Positions 37,481 to 46,908 of a stretch of 64,000 nucleotides of DNA are shown in pieces. Origin of the DNA: an uncultured Saccharospirillaceae bacterium (lineage in GTDB: Bacteria > Pseudomonadota > Gammaproteobacteria > Pseudomonadales > Natronospirillaceae); assembly GCA_913063165.1 (NCBI GenBank), contig CAJXZL010000001.1, positions 186,001-250,000 on the forward strand, written 5' to 3'. Each line of letters opens with the position of its first letter. Within the stretch, counting starts at the first letter, position 1. The notes under the pieces were generated by a model. That model was given only the letters and a program-made list of their open reading frames with translations. It did no database searches and was not told the origin of the DNA. The position numbers and the translations under genes are program-made.

Positions 37481-37621
37481 CGGTGAAAACTCTTTTTAAA
37501 TACTGTATGCAAACATCCATTAACGTCCAATGGTTCTTTAGTATTACAGACCCTTTTGACAATTAGGGTTATGGTGGCATCTGGCGTTGTTATTCTACTT
37601 TCTATTGGTTGGAACTCTTCC

Positions 37622-38500
37622 ATGTTCGACATTTTTCTCAGCATTATTGCCCCGATATTCCTCATCATTTTGCTGGGCGGTGCTTACCGCGCAATAAAGC
37701 CGGTTAAAATTGAAGCCATCAACCAAGTAAACATGGATGTATTCACGCCAGCGTTAATTATATCAGCCTTAGCGAAACCCTTTCCGAGTGATATGGCATT
37801 TGGTCCTTTTTTGATCGCAGCCGCTGTCATCGTGTTACTACCCGGGTTACTCACGCTCCCCATTTTAAAGCCATTGGGCTGGAACTTAAAAACCATTGTG
37901 CCACCGATGATGTTCCGCAACTCCGGCAACCTTGGCATTCCATTGTTGGTATTCGCTTTTGGGCCCGATATCCTGCCCATCGCGATCATGCTGTTTTTAG
38001 TCGAAAACACCTTGCATTTCACACTCGGCATGGCACTTATTCAAGGCCGCATAAACCCGCTGTCATTGCTCAAAATGCCTATGATTCAAGCCACGATCAT
38101 CGGCTTATCATTGGCCTATTTTCAGGTCGACCTGCCGATGTGGGCGATGCGTTTTCTTGAGCTCACCGGTCAGGTTGCGATTCCTTTGATGTTGTTTACG
38201 CTGGGTATCCGCATGCTTGATATCGATTTGTCAGCGTGGCGTTTTGGATTTATTGGCGCTGGATGGACCTTAGTCACTGGGATTGTGGCATTTTTACCGA
38301 TCTATTTCTTTTTCGATCTGAGCGACCAACAGCTCAATATCTTGCTGTTATTTGCCCTACTGCCGCCAGCCGTATTGAATTATCTGGTGGCCGAGCGCTT
38401 TAACATTGAACCCACTAAGGTGGCGACGCTCGTACTGTTTACCAATGCGCTCTGTGTTTTATGGATGCTGCCCGCATTGTCTTGGGTCCTGGCACCCTAG
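37622..38500 (+). CDS. AEC-family permease
   Basis: A 292-residue membrane protein with about ten hydrophobic helices arranged as two repeats, of the auxin efflux carrier/bile-acid-sodium symporter-like AEC family. The conserved MMFRNSGNLGIPLLVFAFG of helix 4 and LLFALLPPAVLNYLVAERFNIEPTKVATLVLFTNALCVL near the C-terminus identify it. Some AEC members carry dicarboxylates or malate. It is divergent from the lactate operon, so organic acid transport is a fair inference. The ATG chosen has GGAA eight bases upstream; a longer frame from 37556 is less likely. Confidence 0.85.
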   Translation: MFDIFLSIIAPIFLIILLGGAYRAIKPVKIEAINQVNMDVFTPALIISALAKPFPSDMAFGPFLIAAAVIVLLPGLLTLPILKPLGWNLKTIVPPMMFRNSGNLGIPLLVFAFGPDILPIAIMLFLVENTLHFTLGMALIQGRINPLSLLKMPMIQATIIGLSLAYFQVDLPMWAMRFLELTGQVAIPLMLFTLGIRMLDIDLSAWRFGFIGAGWTLVTGIVAFLPIYFFFDLSDQQLNILLLFALLPPAVLNYLVAERFNIEPTKVATLVLFTNALCVLWMLPALSWVLAP

Positions 38501-38660
38501 CCTAACACCTGAGCCTAATATCCTGGCCCATCCCCAGAAACCGTCCTCCTAAAGAAGTATTTTCAATGGCCACTTGATCTCACACTATGGCCAATAACCT
38601 GCTGTGTGCACTGTTATTGAATAGCAGTAGCGCCAACCACACCAACAAAAGGACGACTTC

Positions 38661-39443
38661 GTGTTAACTTCAAAAGCAGCGCTCATTACCGGATCAACCA
38701 GTGGTATTGGCCTCGCCATTGCACAGGCGTTAGCCGCCAATGGATGCAACATTGTGTTAAATGGCCTAGGCGATCCCACAGCCATTGAACAAACACGCAG
38801 CCACATGGCCCGTGAATATGGCGTATCGGTATTCTATCATGGTGCAGATTTGTCACAGTCTGACGAGATCGAAGCAATGATGGCTTATGCTGAAGACCAG
38901 CTGGGTGGCATCGATATTTTGGTGAATAATGCGGGCATCCAGCACGTGGCATTGACTGAAGACTTTCCGGTTGAGAAATGGAACGCCATTATTGCCATCA
39001 ACATGAATTCCAACTTTCATACCACCCGACTCGCATTGCCTGGTATGAAGCGTAAAAATTGGGGCCGTATCATCAACATTGCTTCTGCCCATGGCTTGGT
39101 GGGCTCAGCCCAGAAGTCGGCTTATGTCACTGCCAAACACGGTGTTGTGGGCTTTACCAAGGTAACGGGTTTGGAGACGGCAAAAACCGGCATCACCGTC
39201 AATGCTATCTGCCCTGGCTGGGTAAGAACCGAACTGGTTGAAAAACAGATTGCTGCGCGCGCAACAGCTGACAACATTTCGGTGGAGGCCGCAGCGACCT
39301 CACTGTTAGTGGAGAAGCAACCGTCTTTGCAGTTTGTTACGCCTGCCGCTTTAGCGGATACGGCCTTGTTCTTATGCGGATCCAGTGCAGATCAAATTAC
39401 CGGTACCACCATTTCGATGGATGGCGGTTGGACTGCGCAATAA
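38661..39443 (+). CDS. bdhA: D-3-hydroxybutyrate dehydrogenase (SDR family)
   Basis: A 260-residue NAD-dependent short-chain dehydrogenase. TGSTSGIG (residues 10-17) binds cofactor, NNAGIQH follows strand 4, and the catalytic Ser (IASAHGLVGS), Tyr and Lys (YVTAKHG) are in place. GIQHVALTEDFPVEKWNAIIAINMNSNFHTTR and ICPGWVRTELVEKQI are close to 3-hydroxybutyrate dehydrogenases of poly-hydroxybutyrate or ketone-body metabolism, which give acetoacetate. The start is GTG, with AAGGA seven bases upstream. It stands alone, ended by a terminator that overlaps the convergent channel gene. Confidence 0.88.
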   Translation: MLTSKAALITGSTSGIGLAIAQALAANGCNIVLNGLGDPTAIEQTRSHMAREYGVSVFYHGADLSQSDEIEAMMAYAEDQLGGIDILVNNAGIQHVALTEDFPVEKWNAIIAINMNSNFHTTRLALPGMKRKNWGRIINIASAHGLVGSAQKSAYVTAKHGVVGFTKVTGLETAKTGITVNAICPGWVRTELVEKQIAARATADNISVEAAATSLLVEKQPSLQFVTPAALADTALFLCGSSADQITGTTISMDGGWTAQ

Positions 39444-39453
39444 GCGCTGGCTT

Positions 39454-39476
39454 GGGGCCTAGCTGCCCCCTTTTTT
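39454..39476 (+). terminator. Intrinsic terminator of bdhA
   Basis: GGGGC and GCCCC pair around a six-base loop, then six T follow. The stop codon of the convergent channel gene lies inside this hairpin, so the T-tract is also codons for the lysine-rich channel tail. Confidence 0.7.
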
Positions 39477-40415
39477 CTTCTCAGCTTCTTTCTTCCCGTC
39501 AGCTTTCTTCTCTTCTTTTTCCCCAGATTCAGGGTCTTCGTCATCAGACAAGGCAATCACGGGATTAAGATTTTCGCCACAATGGCGGCAAAATTTGGCG
39601 TCCTCATCGTGTCCCACCTTGCCACAACCCGGGCAGCCCCGCCTGTCGCGTACTTTACGCATCGCTTGGCCAATCTCTGCGGCATAAATACCGGTGGGAA
39701 CTGCAATAATGGCGTAGCCGGTCACCATCACCGCGGACGCCAAAATTTGGCCTAGCGGGGTTTGGGGCACAATATCCCCGTACCCGACCGTGGTGAGGGT
39801 AACAATGGCCCAGTAAATTGCGGTAGGTATACTGGTAAAGCCATTTTCTGGTCCTTCGACCAAAAACATGACCCCGCCAAAACTAAAAACGATCACCACC
39901 ACGCTGTACAAGAATATTAAGATCTTTCGGCTACTTTGCTTCATGGCAACCAGTAAAAGATCCGCATCCTTTAAGTAGTGAGACAGTTTGAATATCCGGA
40001 ACACACGCAACATACGAATGACGCGTAACAACAGCAAGCTACTCATACCGCTATAAAATAGTCCCAAATAGCTAGGTACAATGGCAAACAAATCCACCAA
40101 GCCATAAAAACTAAATATATAGCGCCATGGTTGGCTTACCGAATAGACGCGCAAACCATATTCAATAGTAAAGAGGATGGTAATTGTCCATTCAATCGAC
40201 ACCAAGGCGGTTCGCAAAAATTCATTAATATTGGGTGTGCTTTCGATGAGCACCACCAACACACTTACGATAATCGCCGCGATCAAACCCAGATCAAATA
40301 GACGGCCACTGCGCGTATCTGTGCCAAATATGGTCCGGTTGATTTTGGCACGAAACAGGGTTTTTGGATCGACCTCTGCCGTGTCTGTGGACTTTTGCGG
40401 GGAATCGTTGCTCAT
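39459..40415 (-). CDS. Voltage-gated-type potassium channel with C-terminal zinc ribbon
   Basis: A 318-residue six-helix ion transporter protein. Helices S1-S4 span about residues 40-150, with S4 carrying RVIRMLRVFRIFKLSHY (regularly spaced arginines), S5 lies near 165-190, the pore has the K+ selectivity filter TVGYGD near 209 and S6 follows. The C-terminus has a zinc-ribbon-like CPGCGKVGHDEDAKFCRHCG (about 263-282), then a run of Asp/Glu/Lys ending in EKKKGGS. The zinc ribbon is unusual for a bacterial Kv-like channel and may be a ligand or metal sensor. The ATG overlaps the stop of the acyltransferase gene (ATGA). Inner membrane. Confidence 0.9.
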   Translation of the reverse strand: MSNDSPQKSTDTAEVDPKTLFRAKINRTIFGTDTRSGRLFDLGLIAAIIVSVLVVLIESTPNINEFLRTALVSIEWTITILFTIEYGLRVYSVSQPWRYIFSFYGLVDLFAIVPSYLGLFYSGMSSLLLLRVIRMLRVFRIFKLSHYLKDADLLLVAMKQSSRKILIFLYSVVVIVFSFGGVMFLVEGPENGFTSIPTAIYWAIVTLTTVGYGDIVPQTPLGQILASAVMVTGYAIIAVPTGIYAAEIGQAMRKVRDRRGCPGCGKVGHDEDAKFCRHCGENLNPVIALSDDEDPESGEKEEKKADGKKEAEKKKGGS

Positions 40416-41218
40416 GAATCTAAACCCTCAGGTTGGCAGCTTGGGTGCGTGAGTGCTTGTTGCAACACGGTGCCGATTGCATCATGACTGGACTCTGCCA
40501 AGGTTCTTCTCAATTGGTCATGGCTTTCCATTGCCGGCAAGAAATGCACCATAACGTCTATGCGCGACAAAAACATCAGTTGATAGAGGTTGCCGATAAA
40601 GCTTTGTTCACCGATATAGGGCACCACGGGATGTGGCTGGGTTTCATGACAGTAATGCAGTGCGACCGGCTGTACAGGAACGCCTGTCTCAATTGCGCCA
40701 CCAAACAGTCGTGGATGAAATTTCATTAAGGGCCAACCCGAACCGGTGGTGGCTTCGGGATAAAACGCCACGATGTTCGGGGTTTTAAAACAATCCGCCA
40801 TCTGCGCATACAGAGACTTGGCTTGGTGTAATCCCCGTTGGATGAATAACGTCCCCACCCCTTTTGCTAGGGTACCGATCAAGGGCCACCGCGCTACCTC
40901 TGCTTTGCTGATAAACCGCACGGGTAACAAAGCACCTAGCACCACAATGTCGAGCCATGAAATATGGTTACATACCATGACACCGTGCGAAATGGGCGGA
41001 ACGCCTTTAACATGGAGGTGCACAGACAGAATCTTCAATAACAGGCCATACCACAAGCAAGCGAACCGCCTGTTGGCCGCAGTAGTAGCGACGATTGACA
41101 GGGTCCATACCACCAACAATCCAATGACTAACCAAAGGAACAACAATGGCACCCGAATAATGAAACGCACTACACCCATGTTTTGCCCTAAATCCCTGAG
41201 TCTCTTGAAAATGGCCAC
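40412..41218 (-). CDS. PlsC-like 1-acylglycerol-3-phosphate acyltransferase
   Basis: A 268-residue membrane acyltransferase. An N-terminal hydrophobic helix (VPLLFLWLVIGLLVVWTLSIVATTA) precedes the catalytic NHISWLD (the HX4D motif, near 88-94) and FYPEATTGSG (the EGT-equivalent motif, near 155). The family transfers an acyl chain to lysophosphatidate in phospholipid synthesis; related proteins act on ornithine lipids. The start appears to be GTG at 41218 with a poor ribosome-binding site; a methionine 13 codons on is an alternative. It is translationally coupled to the downstream channel gene by an ATGA overlap, an unexplained pairing. Confidence 0.85.
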   Translation of the reverse strand: MAIFKRLRDLGQNMGVVRFIIRVPLLFLWLVIGLLVVWTLSIVATTAANRRFACLWYGLLLKILSVHLHVKGVPPISHGVMVCNHISWLDIVVLGALLPVRFISKAEVARWPLIGTLAKGVGTLFIQRGLHQAKSLYAQMADCFKTPNIVAFYPEATTGSGWPLMKFHPRLFGGAIETGVPVQPVALHYCHETQPHPVVPYIGEQSFIGNLYQLMFLSRIDVMVHFLPAMESHDQLRRTLAESSHDAIGTVLQQALTHPSCQPEGLDS

Positions 41219-41422
41219 CGGCTAATGATCGTAACGACGGTACCGCTTTATCTTTATCGGTATTGACCGCGTTGTCTAGTATTGTCCTGCTAGGTTATTC
41301 GTATTTCGCTACAATGAACAGATTCAAAAACAACCACACATTGGCCGAATCCCTAGTGCACATCCTACAGGCTTTTGTGGTATTTTATCGCTCACATTAA
41401 TCATCAGAATGCTTACGCCTCC

Positions 41423-42433
41423 ATGAAAAAAGAAATCGTCTTAACGGGAATTACCACTACCGGTATTCCGCACCTCGGCAATTATGCTGGTGCCATTCGC
41501 CCTGCCATCGACGCCACCAAGAACGGTGACATTGAATCCTATTTTTTCTTAGCGGATTACCATGCGCTGATCAAGTGCCATGAGCCTGATCGCATCAAGG
41601 AATCCTCTAAAGCTATCGCTGCCACGTGGTTGGCTTCGGGTCTTAATCCAGACGAGACCATGTTTTATCGCCAATCCGATATACCTGAGATTTTGGAACT
41701 CAATTGGTTGTTAACCAGTGTCACCGCCAAGGGCCTTATGAACCGCGCGCATGCTTACAAAGGTGCGGTACAGGAAAATATTGAAGCGGGCACGCAGGAT
41801 GGCGACAAAGGCATTACCATGGGGCTCTTCACCTACCCGATTTTGATGTCTGCCGATATCCTCATGTTTAACGCCAACAAAGTGCCTGTTGGTAAAGACC
41901 AAATTCAGCATTTGGAAATGTGTCGCGACATTGCCGCACGTTTTAACCACATTTTTGGCGATACCTTCACCCTGCCACAGGTGGTGGTTGAAGAAAACGG
42001 GATGATCTTACCCGGTATCGATGGCCGTAAGATGAGCAAAAGCTATCACAACACCATCCCCTTGTTTGAAGGTGAGAAAAAACTCAAAAAGCTCATAAAC
42101 AAGATTGTCACCAACTCTTTAGAACCGGGTGTACCAAAAGACCCTGACACCTGTAGCCTGTTTTCAATTTATTCGGCGTTTGCTACTGCCGACCAAATTG
42201 CAGAGAAACGGACACAGTATGAAGCCGGTATTGGTTGGGGTGACGCCAAGCGCCAGCTATTTGAAACCCTAAATGACCAACTGGCCGACAAGCGTCTACG
42301 CTATGAAGAAATCATGGCTGACCCTGCTTATATTGAAGCCACCTTGCAAAGGGGCGCTGAGAAGGCCCGTGAGAAAGCGGCGCCTTTGTTGGCAAAAGCC
42401 AAAGCAGCCGTTGGTATTACACCCATTCGCTAG
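41423..42433 (+). CDS. trpS: Tryptophanyl-tRNA synthetase
   Basis: A 336-residue class I aminoacyl-tRNA synthetase charging tRNA-Trp. The HIGH-type motif is PHLGN (residues 16-20) in [17 protein letters not shown], and KMSKS lies near residue 203-207 in [13 protein letters not shown]. Length and start are typical; an in-frame ATG 16 codons upstream is not needed. No strong ribosome-binding site precedes the ATG. A GGATGGGC hairpin follows the stop. It is followed by an unrelated glycosyltransferase gene. Confidence 0.96.
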   Translation: MKKEIVLTGITTTGIPHLGNYAGAIRPAIDATKNGDIESYFFLADYHALIKCHEPDRIKESSKAIAATWLASGLNPDETMFYRQSDIPEILELNWLLTSVTAKGLMNRAHAYKGAVQENIEAGTQDGDKGITMGLFTYPILMSADILMFNANKVPVGKDQIQHLEMCRDIAARFNHIFGDTFTLPQVVVEENGMILPGIDGRKMSKSYHNTIPLFEGEKKLKKLINKIVTNSLEPGVPKDPDTCSLFSIYSAFATADQIAEKRTQYEAGIGWGDAKRQLFETLNDQLADKRLRYEEIMADPAYIEATLQRGAEKAREKAAPLLAKAKAAVGITPIR

Positions 42434-42443
42434 ATCCCGATAA

Positions 42444-42466
42444 GGATGGGCCTAGGCTGCCCATCC
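42444..42466 (+). terminator. Hairpin after trpS (terminator-like)
   Basis: A perfect eight-pair stem (GGATGGGC with GCCCATCC) and a seven-base loop begin ten bases after the trpS stop. No U-tract follows, so termination strength is uncertain; it may stabilise the 3' end. Confidence 0.5.
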
Positions 42467-42507
42467 CTGCCCTGTGTTAGCCGCCCCGTTAATTATAGAA
42501 GGCCTGC

Positions 42508-43743
42508 ATGACGTGTCTTGACACCCAATCATTTAACAACGTGCTTATTCTGGGAAAAACGTGGCCAGAATCCTCTGCCAGTGCCGCGGGTATTCGCATA
42601 CAAGACATCATGCGTTTGTTAGCGCCCCAATGCAGTCAGGTACACTTTGCCAGTGCGGCCCAACGGTCAGAACACAGTGATGACATGGGCTGCATTGTTT
42701 GTCATACCGTTCAGATCAATGACGATGGCTTTGATACGTGGATTGCTGCGCTGAACCCCGATCTGGTTATTTTTGATCGCTTTATGACTGAAGAACAGTT
42801 TGGTTGGCGGGTACAGGATCACTGCCCAGAAGCCATTCGGGTGTTGGATACCAGTGATTTCCATGGCTTACGGCATGCCCGCGAAGTGGCCTTGAAAACA
42901 CAGGCCCCCGTTGACCTCTATAATGAGATTGCCCTGCGAGAATATGCAGCCATCGCGCGTTGTGATTTAACCCTGCTAATTTCACCCATTGAACGCGACT
43001 TATTGATCGACGCATTCCATATCGACCCGGACCTGCTCTATTGGCTGCCCTTTATACAACCACGACCCGATGAGGCGGCATGGACATCATTTGAGAGCCG
43101 GCAGCACATGCTGTTTGTGGGTGGTTACAAACATGCACCCAATGTTGATGCCGTGCAATGGCTAAAAGCCGAGATTTGGCCCCTGATCCGCGCGCAATTA
43201 CCAACGGTTGAATGCCACATCTACGGCCCCTATGCGCCGGTATCTATCACCCAACTGCACCAACCAAAACAGGGGTTTTATGTCCAAGGGCGTGTTGACG
43301 ACATTCGGTTAGCCATGCAGTCACATCGCGTCAATTTGGTGCCTCTGCGGTATGGGGCTGGAAACAAAGGCAAGGTCATTGACGGCTGGGCGACAGGTAC
43401 AGCCACCGCGATGACACCAGTGGCTGCTGAGGGCATGGTCAGTGATTTCCCTGACGACTTTCATCCGAGTGACAGTGCCGTCGCATTTGCTGAACAAGCG
43501 GTGCGTCTCTACCAAGATGCAGCCTATTGGCAGGCAGCCCAGGCGTTCGGACGAAACGCAATAATCGACGGGACCGATGCAGACATCCACGGCGACCCCT
43601 TTGTTCAACGACTTTTTGGCCTCAAAAACACATTATCAGAACACCGACATCGCAACATACTTGGGCGGTTGCTGTCACAACAGCAGTACCGTGCCAATGA
43701 ATTTTTGTCACGGTGGATTACCTTGAAAAACACCTTGACCTGA
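42508..43743 (+). CDS. GT-B glycosyltransferase (GT4-like)
   Basis: A 411-residue protein resembling group 1 glycosyltransferases. The N-terminal half has ASAAGIRIQDIMRLL and a DLVIFDRFMTEEQFGWRV donor-side strand; the C-terminal half carries MLFVGGYKHAPNVDAVQWLKAEIWPLI, VECHIYGPYAPV and YVQGRVDDIRLAMQSHRVNLVPLRYGAGNKGKVIDGWATGTATAMTPVAAEGM, the usual nucleotide-sugar-binding region (Glyco_trans_1_4). No signal or membrane segment. The ATG has AAGG close upstream. No other polysaccharide gene is adjacent, so acceptor and sugar are unknown. Confidence 0.82.
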   Translation: MTCLDTQSFNNVLILGKTWPESSASAAGIRIQDIMRLLAPQCSQVHFASAAQRSEHSDDMGCIVCHTVQINDDGFDTWIAALNPDLVIFDRFMTEEQFGWRVQDHCPEAIRVLDTSDFHGLRHAREVALKTQAPVDLYNEIALREYAAIARCDLTLLISPIERDLLIDAFHIDPDLLYWLPFIQPRPDEAAWTSFESRQHMLFVGGYKHAPNVDAVQWLKAEIWPLIRAQLPTVECHIYGPYAPVSITQLHQPKQGFYVQGRVDDIRLAMQSHRVNLVPLRYGAGNKGKVIDGWATGTATAMTPVAAEGMVSDFPDDFHPSDSAVAFAEQAVRLYQDAAYWQAAQAFGRNAIIDGTDADIHGDPFVQRLFGLKNTLSEHRHRNILGRLLSQQQYRANEFLSRWITLKNTLT

Positions 43744-43807
43744 CACCTATCAGGTGCGGAAATGGAAACCTTGATAATCTGTCGTGGTGTTGTTTACGGA
43801 AGAATAA

Positions 43808-45205
43808 ATGAACCAGCTTGTTATGCCAAAGTCCGTTACTCAGGATGCAGACCGTAGTTTTATTGAGCAAGCCACCGAACGCTTGCTGCAGGATCTTGCT
43901 TGCCTAACGTATGTACCCCATCAACTGATTCGACTATCGCAGCCCATACCGGACGTCAATCTGATCGCCTGGCTAAAAGCCAATCCTTTAGGCGCTCGTT
44001 ATTATTGGAAAAACCGCAATCACACCTTGGCTTTGGCCGCATTGGGCGACTGCTTGGTATTGGAAAGTGATACAACGGATGATCAGCGCGACATCGCCAC
44101 AACACTGTTGTCTGTTGTTTCCGGCACCGATGCAGGCTTCATTGGCGGACAATCCTTTAACGGCCAAACCGGCACTGGACAATGGCAGGACTACGCTGCG
44201 ATTCGTTATTGCTTGCCTGTTATCGAGTTGCGCCAAATACATGCCGCCAGCACCCTCTATGTCAATTTGTTCGCCCGCACAGCATCCGATTGGCACAAGC
44301 AGCTGGGCAACGTCGAAAGGCTACTCAAATCGCTATCGTTTCCAGCACAGGGGCAACTCCAGACACCGCACCACGCCATCAGCCGCCGTTCAAACAACCT
44401 CGACGAGGCACAGTGGCACACGCTGGTAGACAAAACCCTGTCTGGGATACGTCATAAACAGGTAGAAAAAGTCGTATTGGCCCGTGAAGTGGCGATAGAA
44501 ACTGACGAGGCAATTGATGCCTTCGATTTATTGGCCGCTTGGCAACAACGTACACCCAACAGCTTCTCGTTTTTATACGATTTTGACGGCGGTATTTTTC
44601 TTGGCTGCAGCCCAGAACGCTTGCTATCTCGGCGGCAGGACATGGTCAGCACCGAGTCGTTGGCCGGCACTACCCGTCGAGGGGCGACACCTGAAGAAGA
44701 CTTCAGACTGGGGCAACTGCTATTAGAAGACCCCAAACTCTGTCGTGAACATGAATTGGTTAGCCAATTTGTCACTGAAAAAATTCGTCCGTTTGTCACC
44801 AACCTCACCATCAGCAACCCTGCTGGCATCTTTAAGTTAGACCGCATACAGCACCGGTATCTCCCGATCAAGGGCATGCTAAAACCCCAGGTTCAGGACA
44901 TTGATTTGCTACAACAGCTGCACCCCACACCTGCTGTGGGTGGTTTTCCGCAAGCGCAGGCCCAAGCCTTAATTCAAACACTGGAATCCTTTGATCGCGG
45001 CTGGTATGCAGGGGTTGTTGGCGTTATCAGTGAACACAATGCCGACTATGTGGTGGCCATTCGGTCGGCACTGGTCAAGAATAACCACATCCAGTGTTAT
45101 TCCGGTGTCGGACTGGTAGAGGGATCAATCGCGGAATCGGAGTGGCAAGAATTGGAATCAAAAATAGAGTCCTTACTGTCCGCATTAACGGGCAACAGCG
45201 CGTGA
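43808..45205 (+). CDS. menF: Isochorismate synthase
   Basis: A 465-residue chorismate-binding enzyme converting chorismate to isochorismate, the first committed step to menaquinone. Conserved blocks are VEKVVLAREVAIE, FLYDFDGGIFLGCSPERLLS, ESLAGTTRRG, CREHELVSQFVTEKI, LHPTPAVGGFP and C-terminal YSGVGLVEGSIAESEWQELESKI. First gene of the men operon, beginning 65 bases after the glycosyltransferase stop. Its stop overlaps a GTG start for menD. The linkage to menD makes a siderophore-type isochorismate synthase (EntC) unlikely. Confidence 0.94.
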   Translation: MNQLVMPKSVTQDADRSFIEQATERLLQDLACLTYVPHQLIRLSQPIPDVNLIAWLKANPLGARYYWKNRNHTLALAALGDCLVLESDTTDDQRDIATTLLSVVSGTDAGFIGGQSFNGQTGTGQWQDYAAIRYCLPVIELRQIHAASTLYVNLFARTASDWHKQLGNVERLLKSLSFPAQGQLQTPHHAISRRSNNLDEAQWHTLVDKTLSGIRHKQVEKVVLAREVAIETDEAIDAFDLLAAWQQRTPNSFSFLYDFDGGIFLGCSPERLLSRRQDMVSTESLAGTTRRGATPEEDFRLGQLLLEDPKLCREHELVSQFVTEKIRPFVTNLTISNPAGIFKLDRIQHRYLPIKGMLKPQVQDIDLLQQLHPTPAVGGFPQAQAQALIQTLESFDRGWYAGVVGVISEHNADYVVAIRSALVKNNHIQCYSGVGLVEGSIAESEWQELESKIESLLSALTGNSA

Positions 45206-46908
45206 AAAACCACCATCGCAACAACCTCAATCTGGCATGGAGTCTGCGCCTGTTAACGCTACTACAGCGTTCCGGTGTTCGAGATTTTTGCATTGCGCCC
45301 GGCAGTCGCAGCGCACCACTGGCGTTGGCAGCCGAAGCGCTGGCCAAGCAGGAACCTGATGTGCGGTTACAGGTGCATTTTGATGAACGTGGTCTGGGCT
45401 TCTTTGCACTGGGGCTAATACGGGGAAGCGACAGGCCAGTGGCCGTCATTACCACCAGTGGCACCGCCGTCGCTAACTTATTGCCCGCCACCGTTGAGGC
45501 GTTCCAGAGTCACAAACCGCTTATTTTGGTGACCGCCGATCGGCCAGACGAACTACTAAATTGCGGCGCCAATCAAGCCATTGATCAAGTAGGCATCTTC
45601 GGCACCTTTGCTCCCACCCAGGTCACCTTCCAAGCCACGCCAGATGCCCAGTCAATCGACGATTTTGACCAGCAGTGGTCGACCATTGCCCGCCAGCTGG
45701 CGCGTCCGCTTTATAACCAAGGCCCCATTCATATCAATTGTCCGTTTCGCGATCCTTTGTATCCTAGCGACACTGCATTGTCAGCAGACCAGCGCGGCCA
45801 ATGCGACCTATGGCTGACGTCATGGCCAGAGCCCGAGCGGCCAGTATCTAACGCTTTGCCTGCGGCAATCGACACCCATGAAGGTAAGACACTGATGGTG
45901 GTGTTGGGGCAAATGTCAGGCAGTGAATCCAGCAGGGTCCTTGAATGGGCTGAGACGCACGGCTATCCGGTTATTGCCGATTTTGGTTCCGGCCAGCGAT
46001 TGGCCCGCTCTGCCAACCTCGTGCCCTATCCCGAATTGGTAATCGCCACCCAACAGGGCCAGAGTTGGCTCGCGCAATTTGACAAGGTGGTGCAATTTGG
46101 CGGACGTATCACAGGTAAACGGTTGGGTCAGTGGTTGGCACAGGGTAGCCAAGAATACGTCATAGTGACGCCCACGCATCAGGCGTTAGATCCCAGTCAC
46201 CGTGCGCGCCACATGGTGTCGGATGTCGCCCGTTATTGTTCGGCATCTCACCCAATGCAAAAGACAGCGCCCCTACCACGCGCATTGATCACGCGCATCA
46301 GCGCGGCCGTTGCGCGCAGCGTGCAGTCGTCCTTTTCAGAACTCACAGCGATCAGCACGGTCTGCGAGTGGCTCCCTCAAAACAGCCAGTTGTTTGCCGG
46401 CAATAGCTTGGCCATTCGCTGGTTAGACAGCCTCGCGCCGCAGATACAGGGTCAAATCACCTACTGTCAGCGCGGTGCCAGTGGCATTGACGGTCTGATT
46501 GCAACCACCCTAGGCATTGCAACGGCTACCCGGCAACCTTTGATCGCCTTATTGGGCGACACCTCCGCATTGCACGACCTCAATAGCTTGGCATTGGCTG
46601 CCCAATGTGACACACCCTTGATTGTGTTGATTACCAACAACAGTGGCGGCAGCATTTTCAATTTATTACCCATTGCGGCCTTAGCTGAAGCCAAACGCAC
46701 ATTGTTTCAATGCGAACACCACTGGCAATTTGCCAATGCTGCGGCCATGTTCGAATTGCCCTACTACCAACCCACTGACGCGACAGCGCTCACACAGGCT
46801 TTGGCGCAGGCTTACAAAAAGAAGGGTGCCTCCATCATTGAATGCCGCTTTCCTCCCACTGAGGCCACTGATCTGTACCAACAGTTAATCAGAGATATAA
46901 GCGAATGA
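45202..46908 (+). CDS. menD: 2-succinyl-5-enolpyruvyl-6-hydroxy-3-cyclohexene-1-carboxylate synthase
   Basis: A 568-residue ThDP enzyme joining 2-oxoglutarate and isochorismate. DFCIAPGSRSAPL near the N-terminus, HFDERGLGFFALGL with the catalytic glutamate, ITTSGTAVANLLPA and the ThDP/Mg motif LLGDTSALHDLNSLAL...ITNNSGGSIFNLLP are all present. The start is taken as the GTG overlapping the menF stop (GTGA), which gives near the family length; an in-frame ATG 36 codons upstream lies entirely inside menF. The ribosome-binding sequence is weak, consistent with coupling to menF translation. Confidence 0.94.
   Translation: MKNHHRNNLNLAWSLRLLTLLQRSGVRDFCIAPGSRSAPLALAAEALAKQEPDVRLQVHFDERGLGFFALGLIRGSDRPVAVITTSGTAVANLLPATVEAFQSHKPLILVTADRPDELLNCGANQAIDQVGIFGTFAPTQVTFQATPDAQSIDDFDQQWSTIARQLARPLYNQGPIHINCPFRDPLYPSDTALSADQRGQCDLWLTSWPEPERPVSNALPAAIDTHEGKTLMVVLGQMSGSESSRVLEWAETHGYPVIADFGSGQRLARSANLVPYPELVIATQQGQSWLAQFDKVVQFGGRITGKRLGQWLAQGSQEYVIVTPTHQALDPSHRARHMVSDVARYCSASHPMQKTAPLPRALITRISAAVARSVQSSFSELTAISTVCEWLPQNSQLFAGNSLAIRWLDSLAPQIQGQITYCQRGASGIDGLIATTLGIATATRQPLIALLGDTSALHDLNSLALAAQCDTPLIVLITNNSGGSIFNLLPIAALAEAKRTLFQCEHHWQFANAAAMFELPYYQPTDATALTQALAQAYKKKGASIIECRFPPTEATDLYQQLIRDISE

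Noticed and set aside
42444-42466. Firm rho-independent terminator after trpS
   Set aside because: The stem is perfect but no U-tract follows, so it is listed only as terminator-like.
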